A stretch of 64,000 nt of DNA from Nageia nagi (Eukaryota > Pinophyta): contig JBITNC010000001.1 of the NCBI GenBank assembly GCA_050084985.1, positions 185,938,001 through 186,002,000 of the forward strand. Reading direction: 5' to 3'. The notes under the pieces were generated by a model. It was given only the letters and a program-made list of their open reading frames with translations. It had not been told where the DNA came from and did not search any database. Of this stretch, positions 12,700-23,770 are shown piece by piece (the first letter of the stretch is position 1; the number at the start of each line of letters is the position of its first letter). The translations under genes were made by a program, and so were the position numbers.

Positions 12700-13301
12700 T
12701 ACTTACATTTATATTAGGCATAATTCATCATTTTACCCCTTGAATATTGGTTGAATCTATCCCAATGTACATCATCATGAGTTACATTTTCCATTCTAAG
12801 ATGCAAATATATGATCATAAAACAAGATATAATGGTTAATATCTTAAGAAATAAAGGATATCATAAAATGATTCCATACATCATCATGGGGTGCATGCCC
12901 CATTTCTATATGTAGAGAAGATATGCTAACATCATCATGAGGTACAAGACTCATTATTAGATGTAATATATTATCATAAAGATTAATCATAATAATGTTT
13001 AGTGTAAACCCAACCAAAAAAGATGATCATAACAATAGTGGAGGTTAGTTTAGACCCAACCAACAAAGGTGACTCTAAGGTATGATTAGTTTGAATATTT
13101 TTCAACCATGTATATGATATGCCATTCATTTTCATAAATTACATACCCCATTATTAGATGTGATTTAAAGGTGATGGTTAGTGCATACCTAAGCAAAAAA
13201 GGTGACTCAAAGATGATTGGTTTAAATATTTCCAAACCATGTACGTGATTATAGTACTAGTGATAGTATTGCTATTAGACTGTTAATTGGTTTAGTGTCA
13301 A
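12700..13301. repeat. Degenerate short repeats (ATCATCATG-GGGTRC and CCAACCAA-AAAGRTGA motifs)
   Basis: Units starting with a catcatgagg/catcatgggg motif recur near 12770, 12887 and 12934. A second motif, ccaaccaa followed by aaagatga or aaaggtgact, recurs near 13010, 13060 and in weaker form near 13190. The same second motif reappears past the C cluster at 20640-20790, so 13301 and 20628 may be the two sides of one region interrupted by the C elements. Confidence 0.4.
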
Positions 13302-13540
13302 TATTAAGTAATTAAAGGATTCCATAATGAAGATCACCTTAAAGCTTTTCTAACAAATCTATCATTCATCCTCATAGTAAAGCAATAATCAATCATATAA
13401 AAAATAACACAAAATGTATAGTGGTTCCTCCATCTCTTGAAAGTACATCCACTATGAACCATCATTCTATTACTTCTCATAATATAACTCTTCTAAAAAT
13501 TATCAAGAATTCTTCTACAAAGCTCATATAAGAGCATCTT
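13302..13540 (-). mobile_element. Element C0: distal half of an interrupted minus-strand LTR
   Basis: This is the inverted U5-like half of the LTR seen in direct orientation at 13541-14017. It contains the shared stretch 'tatagtggttcctcc' and the 'ttctacaaa...agagcatctt' block. It stops exactly where element C begins and resumes at 18064 after element C, with the 5-bp duplication ATCTT on both sides (13536-13540, 18064-18068). It is therefore the target of element C, not an independent fragment. Confidence 0.75.
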
Positions 13541-14017
13541 TATTGGAAATTGTAATGTAATATTTATTATGTAATATTTCTATTTAATGTAAATTCACTT
13601 AATGCTTAAAGTATCTTTAGATACCTTAAAGTATTAAGAGAATAAAAATAGAAATATGAATAAATATAGAAAATAGATAAATATAGAAACACCTTTAACC
13701 TTACCTTTGGGTAAAGGAAAGGTTAAAGGGTGGGTTACTTCTTATAAATAGAGAGGTACCCCTCTTATTATGTAACTTGATATAACTTGATGAATATTGG
13801 TAATGCTTGTCATGTAGATTTGTAGGAGAGTTATATTTTGAGAAAGTAATAGAATGATGGTTCAAAGTTAATGTACTCCCAAGAGATAGAGGAACCACTA
13901 TACATAATGTGTTATCTTTTATGTGATTATTTCTTGCTTTTCTAGATAGATGAATGGTTGATTTGTTGGACAAATTTCAAGGTGATCTTAGTTATATGGA
14001 ATCATTTAATTACATCA
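13541..14017 (+). repeat. 5' LTR of element C
   Basis: Starts TATTGGAAATTG (the expected TG is changed to TA) and ends TACATCA two bases before the PBS. It aligns along its length with 17593-18063. It contains a hairpin (13693-13728) and a TATA box (13743-13750). Confidence 0.85.
13693..13750 (+). promoter_or_regulatory. LTR promoter with upstream hairpin, element C 5' LTR
   Basis: TATAAATA lies at 13743-13750. About 15 bp upstream is a near-perfect hairpin whose arms begin CTTTAACCTT and end AAGGTTAAAG with loop GGGT. Both parts recur in the other LTR copies, with TATAAATA at 17791-17798 and 19479-19486. Transcription of the element would start some 25-35 bp beyond the TATA box. Confidence 0.65.
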
Positions 14018-14019
14018 AG

Positions 14020-14032
14020 TGGTATTAGAGCC
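14020..14032 (+). other. Primer-binding site of element C
   Basis: TGGTATTAGAGCC differs from the common plant initiator-Met PBS TGGTATCAGAGCC by one C-to-T change. It lies two bases after the LTR end, as expected. Confidence 0.85.
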
Positions 14033-14560
14033 ACTCTTGAAGTCTCTACTTCAACAACCTTGAAGGTCCATTCCTCTTCTATCTCCATCTAGATTATTGA
14101 GGTAAAAGGGTTTGAAGGTATAATTTACCTCTTCTTGTCAATTTTTTTTAAAATCACTAACCTCTTTTGGTTTCTTGATGATGAGCTTAAGTATAGCAAA
14201 ATTTGATTAAAGAACATGTTAGTTCAATTTTTACATGCATTATTTTTTACTAACAATTTGTTAGTTGTAATTTTTTAGTAAAATTACTTAATGTGTAGTA
14301 ATAATATGCAAATTTTTGAGTAAATTTTGCTTAGATGAGTTGTTATAGCTTAAAATTTCTCAAATATTTTAACAATATATTTATAAAAATTAAAATGCAT
14401 GCATGCATAAAAAACATTTGATTGCATGCATATTTAAAAAATAGAATTTCTTATTATTTAAAAATAATAATTTTTAATATTTTTTTGAATTAAATTTTTT
14501 AATTTATATAAATAAAAAATATATTTATTTAGCTTCACTGATATCTAGCCCCCTTTGGTA

Positions 14561-14985
14561 GGTGCACATAGCCTAGCTGGTGGTCAACCACCTTTAGGGT
14601 TGGTGCATGTAGCTCTTTAGGGTTGGGGTGTGTAGCTCATCTAGTAGCCCCCTGTAGGGTTGGCACATGCAACTCGATCAATGGCCCCTCTTTAGGGTGG
14701 TGCATGCAACATAGGCCAATGGCCCCCCCTTGGGGTGGCACATGTAGATCTAGTTTGAGCCCCCACTTTGGGGTGGTACATGCAACTCTAGTCGAAGGCC
14801 CCCCTTGGGGTTGTACATTCTACTCTAGCTAGTGTGCCCCCTTGAGGTGGTGCACACATCTTTGGTCAATGGTCCCCCCCTTAAGGAGGCATGCATGGCC
14901 CTAGTTGATGGCCCCTTCTTTGGGAGGCACACCTAGCCTTGGTCAATTGCCACCCTTAGGGAGAGGCACACTCGACTAACACCCC
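14561..14985 (+). repeat. GC-rich 37-bp minisatellite, about 12 units
   Basis: Degenerate units of about 37 bp share a ggtgcatg/ggcacatg core followed by a C-run and then TTGGGG or TTTAGGG. Unit starts are near 14561, 14600, 14625, 14661, 14699, 14737, 14775, 14812, 14847, 14887, 14925 and 14964. The block is far richer in G and C than its flanks. The C-run and G-run of each unit can pair. A 69-codon open frame across it is not coding, because the unit length is not a multiple of three. Confidence 0.85.
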
Positions 14986-15013
14986 CTAACTTATTTTTAT
15001 TTTTACTTAAAAA

Positions 15014-15060
15014 AATTATTTATTAAAAAAATAATAAATAAGTTTTTTTAATAAATAATT
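15014..15060. repeat. Perfect 18-bp inverted repeat, AT only
   Basis: AATTATTTATTAAAAAAA at 15014-15031 is exactly complementary to 15043-15060, with an 11-base spacer. It lies in a stretch made nearly only of A and T (about 15000-15115). Confidence 0.9.
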
Positions 15061-15115
15061 AAAAAAAAAAACTTATTTATTCTTCAATTTTTTAAAAAAC
15101 TATTTTTTTATAATA

Positions 15116-16480
15116 AAAAAGGAGGTATCTTTTTATTTTAAGAAATAAATTTTTAAGGGGTAATTTTTAAGGAAGGGATATTACCTTTTTCTAAAATAAA
15201 AATCTCATGGTCTCTTTATGTAAATTGATATTTTTTTAAAAAACATGGGCAGGCATTTTTTATAAAATGAGAATTATAGCTTTGATTTTATAGCTTTTTC
15301 AATAATATTGTAAATATAGTCTTTTTATAAGTATCAAATATTTTCCTAAAGTTTTGGATAACTATTTAAGGTAAAATACTATGATAATTTGCACATTCTA
15401 TGCCTTTTATGGTAATAATCAAAGTTAATTAAAGTAATTCATTACAACCATTATTATGCAATTATTTTGCAAATATTGTAATTTCTTTATAACATTGAAC
15501 ATATAAAAATCAATTTAATTGATAACATTAATTGATAATGTATAATATATTGATAATTAAATTTACACAATGTTAATATGGAAACCTATGGATGTGCATT
15601 ATGAAAATTTGTCTAATTTTTATGCACTATCTTTTGGTTGCAAATTAAGATTAATTTATATTGCAAAACTCTCAAGTATGCCTAATGTGCATTGAAGTTA
15701 GAATTGATATTTGTATATATCTACACATTTGTTACATCAACAGTTGATTTGAAAGTTTTTAAACTTTCAAAATTAATTCTGTTATGCACATCATTTGAAA
15801 CAAAAGTTTATGTAAGCTTTCTTCAAACATTATTACCCTTATTGGATGTACACATAAAAAAACATCCAACTAAGATAAAAAAAAAATAATGTGTACAAAA
15901 AAAAACATCCAACTAGGATAAACATGTAGAGTTTATAAACTTACTCAATAGTGAATATTATACTTGTTAGAGTAAAAAGAGTTTTAAATGTTTCCTCATA
16001 AGACTTATTGAGGGTATTGATAATACAATATTAATCTTGCTTTGGAAAGGAAGTGTACAAGTACCTTTGAGAAATCTACATTCCTCTCTACATGTGTAAA
16101 GGTTTTGTAATATGCTTTGATTTATATGAAGTTACCCTTAAGGGGGAGTAAAATTTAAGCATACTTCCATGTTTTGGAAGAATATCCATGTTGATGGATT
16201 GTACCACATTTATAGAAAATATAAAATCCAAGCATCTTTTTATCAAGAAGTAAATTTTTTATAGGAATTTGTGTTTACTATCTATCAAAATAAGATTTCA
16301 TTAATAAATTTGTCCTTAAGAAGGAGTGAATTAATGCTTACTTCATCCTTAGGAGGGTTATGATTATGAGTATTATCTTAGCATCTTCATGATGACTTAT
16401 AAGGTAATATTTGCCATATTTTACTTCCATGTTGGGAAGTTATATCTATGATGTTAGATTGATTGCCACTTTGCTATTTT
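15116..16480 (+). other. Internal non-coding region of element C
   Basis: No homology to gag or pol can be read. A short duplication ('acatccaacta' near 15862 and 15909) and isolated purine runs such as AAGGGGGAG (about 16140) are present. The 65-codon open stretch at 15692-15889 has no recognisable motif and is probably chance. Confidence 0.5.
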
Positions 16481-16835
16481 TAGCAACTTGTAGTGTATGG
16501 AGTGGTTAAAAAGGTTTTTCCTTATCCATAACTACATTCTTAGAGTGGTTAAAAATATTCAACTTTCTCCATGATTGTTGAATGATGGAGTAGTTAAAAA
16601 GGTTTTTCTTTCTTCACATTACAATCTTTGATGGAAAATTACATCCTTATTGGATTAATGCTATCTTTTTTTATCATATACATCTTAACTAGTAGCATGG
16701 TTAAGATGGCATCTTGACTCACTCTTGGTAAAGTCAAGTTTATTTATTGTGGCATCTTAACACACTCTTGGTAAAGTCAAATTCATTTTTTTTACATCTT
16801 GACTCACTCTTGGTAAAGTCAAATTTATTTAGTTT
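16480..16835 (+). repeat. Short tandem repeats in element C internal region
   Basis: Three copies of a unit of about 50-58 bp with 'cactcttggtaaagtcaa' lie at about 16710-16830. Just upstream (16495-16620) three copies of a 'gagtggttaaaaa' motif occur. Confidence 0.7.
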
Positions 16836-17592
16836 ATGGTTTATGTTTTGTAAATCTTAACTTTATCTTTAGTCAAGTTGGCATGTGTGGCTTAAAAATC
16901 TAAACTTTTGGTTTAATTTTATTATTTTTTTATTATTTATGACATGGGTAAGTTAACATTGTCACATAAGTATTTCTTTGGTGAAGTTGTTATCAAGAGG
17001 GAGAGTTAAATTATGAAATATTATATTATAATAACACCTTAATATACCCTAAACAAATATAGAATAATGATTTAAAATAAATAAAAACAAAAATCAAAAA
17101 TTAATTTCTTAAAAAGATTAATGATATTTTTTTATATCCTTGGTTGAGAATGCATTAATATCACTTGGTTGATTGTGCATATGTGATGACTTGGTATATT
17201 TTGTTCAGTATATGGATGAAATTTATCTTATATGAGTATATATAATGTATCTAATTGATATTGTTTATAATATGCTTGTAGCTTGTAGGTTTCTTTTTGA
17301 GATTGCAAGTTACTTCAAGTATGTAGGCTCATGGAGGCTCATCATGTCAACATATTGTTGAATAACTACACTTGTATAAAGAAATTATTTATTGGTTAAT
17401 GAATGTATTATAAAATATTTATTGAAATGGTTAAGTAGTTGAACCATTGTAGAACCATTTATATTCTATTACTTTCTCAAATATATAAAAAGTTCTCATC
17501 TCCACTTGTATCTATTGGAGGAGAAATCTCTCTTATATTCTCTTTTTTCTTTGTCTTTTCAACTCTCTACTCAATTTTACATTACGAGGGAG

Positions 17593-18063
17593 TGCTAAAA
17601 ATTGTAATGTAATATTGTATAATATTTCACTTTAATGTAAATTCACTTAATACTTAAAGTATATTTAGATATCTTAATGCATTTAAAGAATAAATATAGA
17701 AATAAGAATAAATATAAAAAGAGGATAAATATAGAAATACCTTTATCTTTACCCTTAGGTAAAAGGAAGGTTAAAGAGTGGGTTAGTTCTTATAAATAGA
17801 GAGGTACTCCTCTCATTATGTAACTTGATTTAACTTGATAAAACATGGTAATTCTTATCATGTAGAGTTATACAAGAGTTATCTTCTAAGAAAGTAACAG
17901 AATTATGGTTCAAACTAGATGTACTCCTAAGAGATGGAGGAACCATTATACATCGTGTGTTATCTTTTATGTGATTATTTCTTGCTTTTCTAGATGGATG
18001 AATGGTTTATTTGTTGAAAAACTTTAAGTTGATATATTTATATGGAATCTTTCAATTTCATCA
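17593..18063 (+). repeat. 3' LTR of element C
   Basis: Begins TGCTAAAAATTG directly after the purine tract ACGAGGGAG and ends TTTCATCA, followed by the target duplication ATCTT (18064-18068). TATAAATA is at 17791-17798, preceded by a mutated form of the promoter hairpin. Confidence 0.85.
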
Positions 18064-18955
18064 ATCTTCACAAGGAAAGCATTACCATCCTTCATCAAGT
18101 TACATAATGAGAGGGGTGCCTCTCTACTTATAATAAAAAACCCACCCTTTAACCTTCATTTTACCTAAAGATAATGTTAAAGTTGTTTCTATATTTATTA
18201 TCTTAATGATTTAAAGTATCTAAATATACTTTAAGCATTAAGTGAATTTATATTAAAAAAAATATTACACAATATTACATTATAAATTTTAACACTCCTC
18301 TTAATGCAATATTAGGTAAAGAGTCAAAAAGACAAAGAGAAAGACTAAGAGAGAGTTCTCTTCCATAGAGATACAAGTGGAGTTGAGAATTTTTTACATA
18401 TTTGAGAAAGTAATAGAATATATATGGTTCTACAATGGCTTAACTACTTGAACATTTTAACAAATAATTTTATAATACAATCATTAACCAAAAAATATTT
18501 TCTTTGTACAAGAGTAGTCATTCAACAACATGTTGATATGATGAATTTCCATGAGCTTGTATACCCAAAGTAACCTACAATATTAAGAAGAACTTGCAAG
18601 ATAAAAGCAACTCATAAATAATATAAATTAGATACATCATATACACTCATATAAGATAGATGTCACCCATAAACTGATCAAAAACACTAAGTCATCACAT
18701 ATGCACAACATCAAAGATGACATACATCATCAAATATATATCACATGTGCATACTAAATAAAATTTATCAACCATAACATGATATAAATAATATTATATG
18801 TACACAACACTATTAGATGCATAATCAACCAAGTGATATAAATGCATTCTCAACCAAAGATAAAAAAAATATCATCAATCTTTATCAAAAAATAATTATT
18901 TTTAATTTTCATATTTGTTTATTTTAGATCATTATTTTGAATTTGTTGAGAGTAT
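18064..18955 (-). mobile_element. Element C0: proximal LTR half, purine tract and 3' internal region
   Basis: On the minus strand the LTR starts TGTT at 18294, directly preceded by the purine tract AAGAGGAG (plus 18295-18302). The next 650 bp mirror the 3' untranslated region of element C (about 17100-17590). With element C it forms a large inverted repeat centred near 18063. No coding sequence is present. Confidence 0.75.
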
Positions 18956-19297
18956 ATGAAGGTTTCTAATTGATCTTGTTTATGAGCTAATTCTAGTTTG
19001 TAGGTTTTTGAGATTGTACATTCCTTTGGGTATGCAAACTCATAGAGGTTCATCATATTAACATATTTTTAAATGACTACTCTTGTACAAAGTAACTATT
19101 TTTTGGTTAATGATTGTATTGTAAAACTATTTATTAAAATGGTTAAGTAGTTGAGCTATTATAGAACCATATATATTCTATTACTTTATTAAAGATGTAA
19201 AAAATTCTCAACTCCACTTGTATCTCTATGGAGAACTTTCTATTACTCTCTCTCTTTGTATTTTCAACTCTCCATCAAATATTGCACTAAGGAGAAG
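18955..19297 (+). mobile_element. 3' untranslated remnant of a third family-C copy
   Basis: Matches 17250-17592 in direct orientation and ends with the purine tract AAGGAGAAG immediately before an LTR start at 19298. Its 5' side is truncated against C0. Confidence 0.7.
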
Positions 19298-20627
19298 TGT
19301 TGTAAATTGTAATGAAATATTGTGTAATATTTTTCTTTAATATAAATTCACTTAATTCTTAAAGTATATTTAGATACCTTAAAGTATTAAGATAATAAAT
19401 ATAGAAAGAGGAATAAATATAGAAACACCTTTAACTTTACCTTTTGATAAAAGTAAGGTTAAAAGGTGGGCTTCTTCTTATAAATAGAGAGCTACCCCTT
19501 TCCTTATGTAACTTGATGAAGCATAGTAATGCTTATTTTGTAGAGATGCTTTTATAGGAGCTTTGTAAATAATTTTTGAGAATTTATAAGAAAGTTATCT
19601 TAAACTTACCAAATAAAAATTTGAGGAGATTACTATAAGAATGATTTTGATACCACTTGATGAAATTGAAAGGTTCCATAAATCAATATCATATTGAATA
19701 TTTTTCAACAAATCTAACATTCATCATTCTAGCAAAAAAATAATCAATCACACAAAAAATAACACATCATGTACAATGGTTCCTCCATCTCTTAGAAGTA
19801 CATCTACTATACATGATGTGTTATTTTTTATGAAATTGATTATTACTTTTTTAAAATGATGAATGTTAGATTTTATGAAAAATTTTCAAGGTGATCTTGA
19901 TTTATGGAATCTTTCAATTCCATCAATTGATATTAGAGTCATTCTTGTGGTAATCTTCTCAAATTTCTACTTGGTAGGTTTGAAGAGATTACCACAAGAA
20001 TAGATTTAATACCATTTAATGTAATTGAAAGATTACATAAATTAAAATCACCTTTAAAATTTTTAAACTAATATAACATTCATCCTTATAGGAAAGTAAT
20101 AATCAAATACACAAAAAATAACACATCATGTATAGTGGATGTACTCTAAAGGGATGAAGGAACCACTATACATGATGTGTTTTTTTTTGTGTGATTGATT
20201 ATTGATTTGCTATAAGGATGAATGTTAACTTTTTTAAAAAAGATTAAAGGTTATATTGGTTTATGGAATCCTTCAATTCTATAAAGTTGTATCAAATCCA
20301 TTCTTGTGGTAATCTCTTCAAATTTCTACTTGGTAAGTTTGAGATAAGTCTCCTACGAATTCTCAAAAATTCTTCTACAAATGTCCTACAAGAGCATCTC
20401 TATAAGATAAGCATTACCATGCTTCATCAAGTTACATGATGAAAGGAGTATCTCTCTATTTATAAGAAAATACCCACTCTTTAACCTTCATTTTACCTAA
20501 AGGTAAGGTTAAAAGTGTTTCTATATTTATTCTTTTAATTCTTTAAAGTATCTAAATATACTTTAAGCATTAAATGAATTTACATTAAAGAGAAATATTA
20601 CATAATATTACATTACAATTTTCAACA
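19298..20627. repeat. Foldback block of family-C LTR ends and primer-binding sites in alternating orientation
   Basis: The block starts TGTTGTAAATTGTAATG and ends with the inverse (CATTACAATTTTCAACA). The left third is a plus-strand U3-R (TATAAATA at 19479). The right third (about 20350-20627) is a minus-strand U3-R. Between them the LTR-end/PBS junction is present at least four times in alternating orientation: minus near 19660, plus near 19930, minus near 20010, plus near 20285. Two internal palindromes have arms carrying 'aacacatcatgta' and its complement (about 19760/19820 and 20118/20172). Confidence 0.75.
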
Positions 20628-21934
20628 CAATAAAAAAACCAACCTAAGAAAATGGTTGGTTTAGTTCCAACCAAGAAAGTGACTATGTGGCCATTAGAAT
20701 GATGATTGATTTACTCCAAATCAATAAACTAACCAAAAAGAATGGTTGGTTTAATCCCAACCAAGTGATCATAAAACAACAATGGTTATTTAACATATAC
20801 CCAATATGGATATGATTAACAAAGCAATATGGTATAGCTATAACAAAGTATGGTAAAATCAAATAGTTTGAATGTATTCGTTATGCATGTAAAGATATAA
20901 ATCTACAAAGAAATATGTTAATTATTATGAGATCATATTTACAAAATGATTATAATAAAAGCAAGCATGTAATGTATAATGAACCATATATGCATTTTTG
21001 AAATTAGCAAGAATATGTTCATAAAAAAATGATTTTGTTTTAGCCAAACTAGAAATAATATCATTTGTTAAACATGTGCAAATATATACTATGCAAGAGA
21101 GTGATTTGGTTTTCCAATTAAAAAAGCATGTATGTGATTATTATCATAGTAATGTGCATAAATTGAATATGAAAATAATTCTTGAGTACATGCCCCTAGG
21201 TTTTGCATTATGAATAACAAAATGTAGACTTCCCCAACATGGATGCTACTATTAGTGCCAACACTATTCATTCAACTAACTTATTGCTACCATGACTTGA
21301 TATTATGCTTTAGGTTGATATATGATTGAAACTTATCTCAACTAATTCTAAATTTGATCATTGAAATAACCTAATTTGAGCTAAAAACTATAGCATCAAT
21401 GTTGGTACCAATGCTAATTGTTAAATTATTAATATGCCCTAATGTGGATGTTGGGATATGCTCATGTTATGACATGGTAATTTCTATCATATGATCCATT
21501 GATTAATTCTGATATTATGAACCTAATTTCTAACAACTAGGACTAAATTTAATTCATACATGAATAAATTATCATATTCATACATTTTTGTAACATGGAA
21601 AATTTAAGAATATTGGTAAGAAAAAAGAGAAAACAATCTGATTAAAGAAGAAGAATTGATGAAATGATGAGGATGAATAAATGTTAAAAATCACATAAGA
21701 AGCAAATAGAAAGTGATTGAAAAGATGAATATGTGAAGATAGTAAGATTGAAAATCTTGATGATATTTTCCATGGTAACCAAATATTTTCATGGGATTGA
21801 TTTATGCTAATCTTGAATTCTAAATATAAAAACATATATGCTTAATATTGTTGTAGTTTATTGACAAGTTTTTGCTATGATTTATTGATAACTTTGCACA
21901 TAGCCTTGAAATAATTCCAAATTGCATACAATCA
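20628..21934. other. Unassigned sequence between family C and element B
   Basis: The first 170 bp contain GGTTGG-N7-CCAACC motifs (about 20658 and 20742) that resemble 13010-13210 on the other side of the C cluster. The rest is AT-rich, with no ORF that I can defend. Confidence 0.4.
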
Positions 21935-22634
21935 TGATAAATAATGATCAAAGCATAATGAAAAATATGATAACATATGTAACTTATGTAGACCTCAAGT
22001 AATGCATAAGTGATATAATTGATGATTTATTTGTTTATAATACTTTATTGAAACATATATTAGAAATATGACATCAAATGATCAATGATAAATAGTGTAT
22101 CTTCATCATGATTTCATAAATATCATATAAAGAAATCCATTCATAAAACATGAACAAGCATTTATCCATACACATGCTATGAACTAACCATAAATGCTAT
22201 TACATTGGCTTCATGGAATAAATAGAATCACAAATAGTACAAAAGAATGAAAGAGCAGAGTAAAGGGTTTAATAGATCTATGCAGAGGTGGTGTTACAAA
22301 ATAGCATTTTTGGTAGGATAAAATGATATTGCATTTGTTGTAGTCTCTCTAGGATCTTTGATACTCTTGCCCCTATTATCTCATCAAATATTTTATTACC
22401 TTTGGTATTCTTTTATATCAACATCTTAATCCTTTTTAATTCTTGGGATCATTATACATTACATTGTTTGTGGTATCTTTATTGATATTTGATATCCTTT
22501 ACATTGTTCTATGGTCCATTACATTGATTACATTACCTTTGGTATATTTTAACCCCCTTTTTTTAATAAATATCATTAAAGCTCTAAAATGAATTATATA
22601 ATAAATAATAATTCAATTCTAGGCATTTATATTT
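21935..22634 (-). repeat. Probable 3' LTR of element B
   Basis: On the minus strand the block begins TATAAATGCC right after a purine tract (complement of 22635-22650, CCAAAGAATGGCAAAA), matching the TGTAAATGC start and CCAAAGAGGGGCAAA tract of element D. The other end is placed at a TGATAAATAATG resembling the D LTR edge. No second copy is in the window, so the limits are tentative. Confidence 0.45.
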
Positions 22635-22650
22635 TGCCATTCTTTGGAGG

Positions 22651-23770
22651 TGTGATTGAAGCAATGAGATTACATATCAAAAGAAGAAGTATAGAAGAAA
22701 ATTTTTAATAACTTTGAACTCTCTACTTTATTATCCTTTGAAGATGATGTTGATGGCAAAGGTCTATTATTTCCCCCTTTTAGCTTGGATGCTCTAGAAA
22801 AGGTCCTTGAGTGGTGTAACTAAGGAAAAATCTAAAGAACCATGTATCTATAGCTACTATGATGTCTTTATTTTGGAAGGAACTCTACTAGTAGGTAGTC
22901 TTATGGTTCCACATCCAACTTCTAAAATGAAAGATGCCTTTTTTCCCCTTGTACTATCCAACCATGAATTTGACCATTCCATTACATATGATAGTTAGGA
23001 AACTGATGCTCTTACTCCATGCCTTGAGACATAAGAGATATCTTCTTCTTTATTACAATGTCTATGATGTGCATGTTGTTGACAACATAGGAATAGTAAG
23101 CATGCCATTGGTGGTATAATTTTCTCAATAATTTCTTCTATTTTTTTATGATGTAGATTCTTCTAAAAAGGTGTTATATATACCTTGCATAAAATAAGTT
23201 AAATAAATGGTGAGTTGCATCATCCATTCATGATGAATCAATATCAACAATCTACTTATAGCTACATCATTGGTTTATATTTTGAGTGAACGAATTCTCA
23301 CTATACATTTTATTAGGCATTGAAAATCATACATTTTATGTATATGACCCAAAGACATTATGCTTTGTAAGTTTCAAAGAAAAAATCATGTGGATACATA
23401 TTAAGTTTTATCATCCATTAGAGATGAGCCAATGTCAACATCTTGCTTACAACTGCATCACTAGTTTATCATTTAAGTGAGTGAACTCTCACTAGCCATG
23501 TCATTGGCCATCAACCACCTTGTATTTTATGTCCATGGTCTATAGATATTATATTACCTTATAATATGTATATATATACATACATTCCATGCTACTGGTG
23601 GTACATGGATAGTAACACATGTAACTAGCTACATGGAAATAGAATAGTATCATGAAAAACTAAAAATGAAAAAGTATGATACAAGTAGCTTGCATAAGAT
23701 TTTTAACATTTTACAAGGTAAAGAGCCACTACTATGCATATAAAAATTTGAGATAAGTGGCATTTAAGGT
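22651..23770 (-). repeat. 3' UTR of element B with tandem repeat of about 191 bp
   Basis: Two degenerate units cover about 23180-23570 (marker near 23292 and 23483, 'gtgaactctcacta'-like). They match the three-unit array of element D at 48570-49140. No ORF of note: the open stretches at 22807, 22934 and 23286 are chance readings of this UTR. Confidence 0.7.

Larger units (their letters stand above)
13541..18063 (+). mobile_element. Element C: non-coding LTR retrotransposon (LARD-like) nested in a sister copy
   Basis: Two direct LTRs (13541-14017 and 17593-18063, about 470-477 bp) flank 3.6 kb with no recognisable gag or pol. A primer-binding site complementary to initiator tRNA-Met type (TGGTATTAGAGCC) follows the 5' LTR, and a short purine tract (ACGAGGGAG, 17584-17592) precedes the 3' LTR. 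The 5-bp target duplication ATCTT is intact. The internal region holds a GC-rich minisatellite, AT-rich palindromes and other short repeats. It must have depended on proteins from another element. The LTRs differ at a moderate number of sites, so it is not very recent. Confidence 0.85.

Noticed and set aside
14623-14832. 69-codon ORF rich in Gly, Pro and Cys
   Set aside because: It crosses a 37-bp minisatellite whose unit length is not a multiple of three; GC-rich repeats simply lack stops.
13330-20627. CRISPR-like array in the region of repeated palindromes
   Set aside because: Repeats are long, divergent LTR pieces with no regular spacers; this is plant nuclear transposon sequence.
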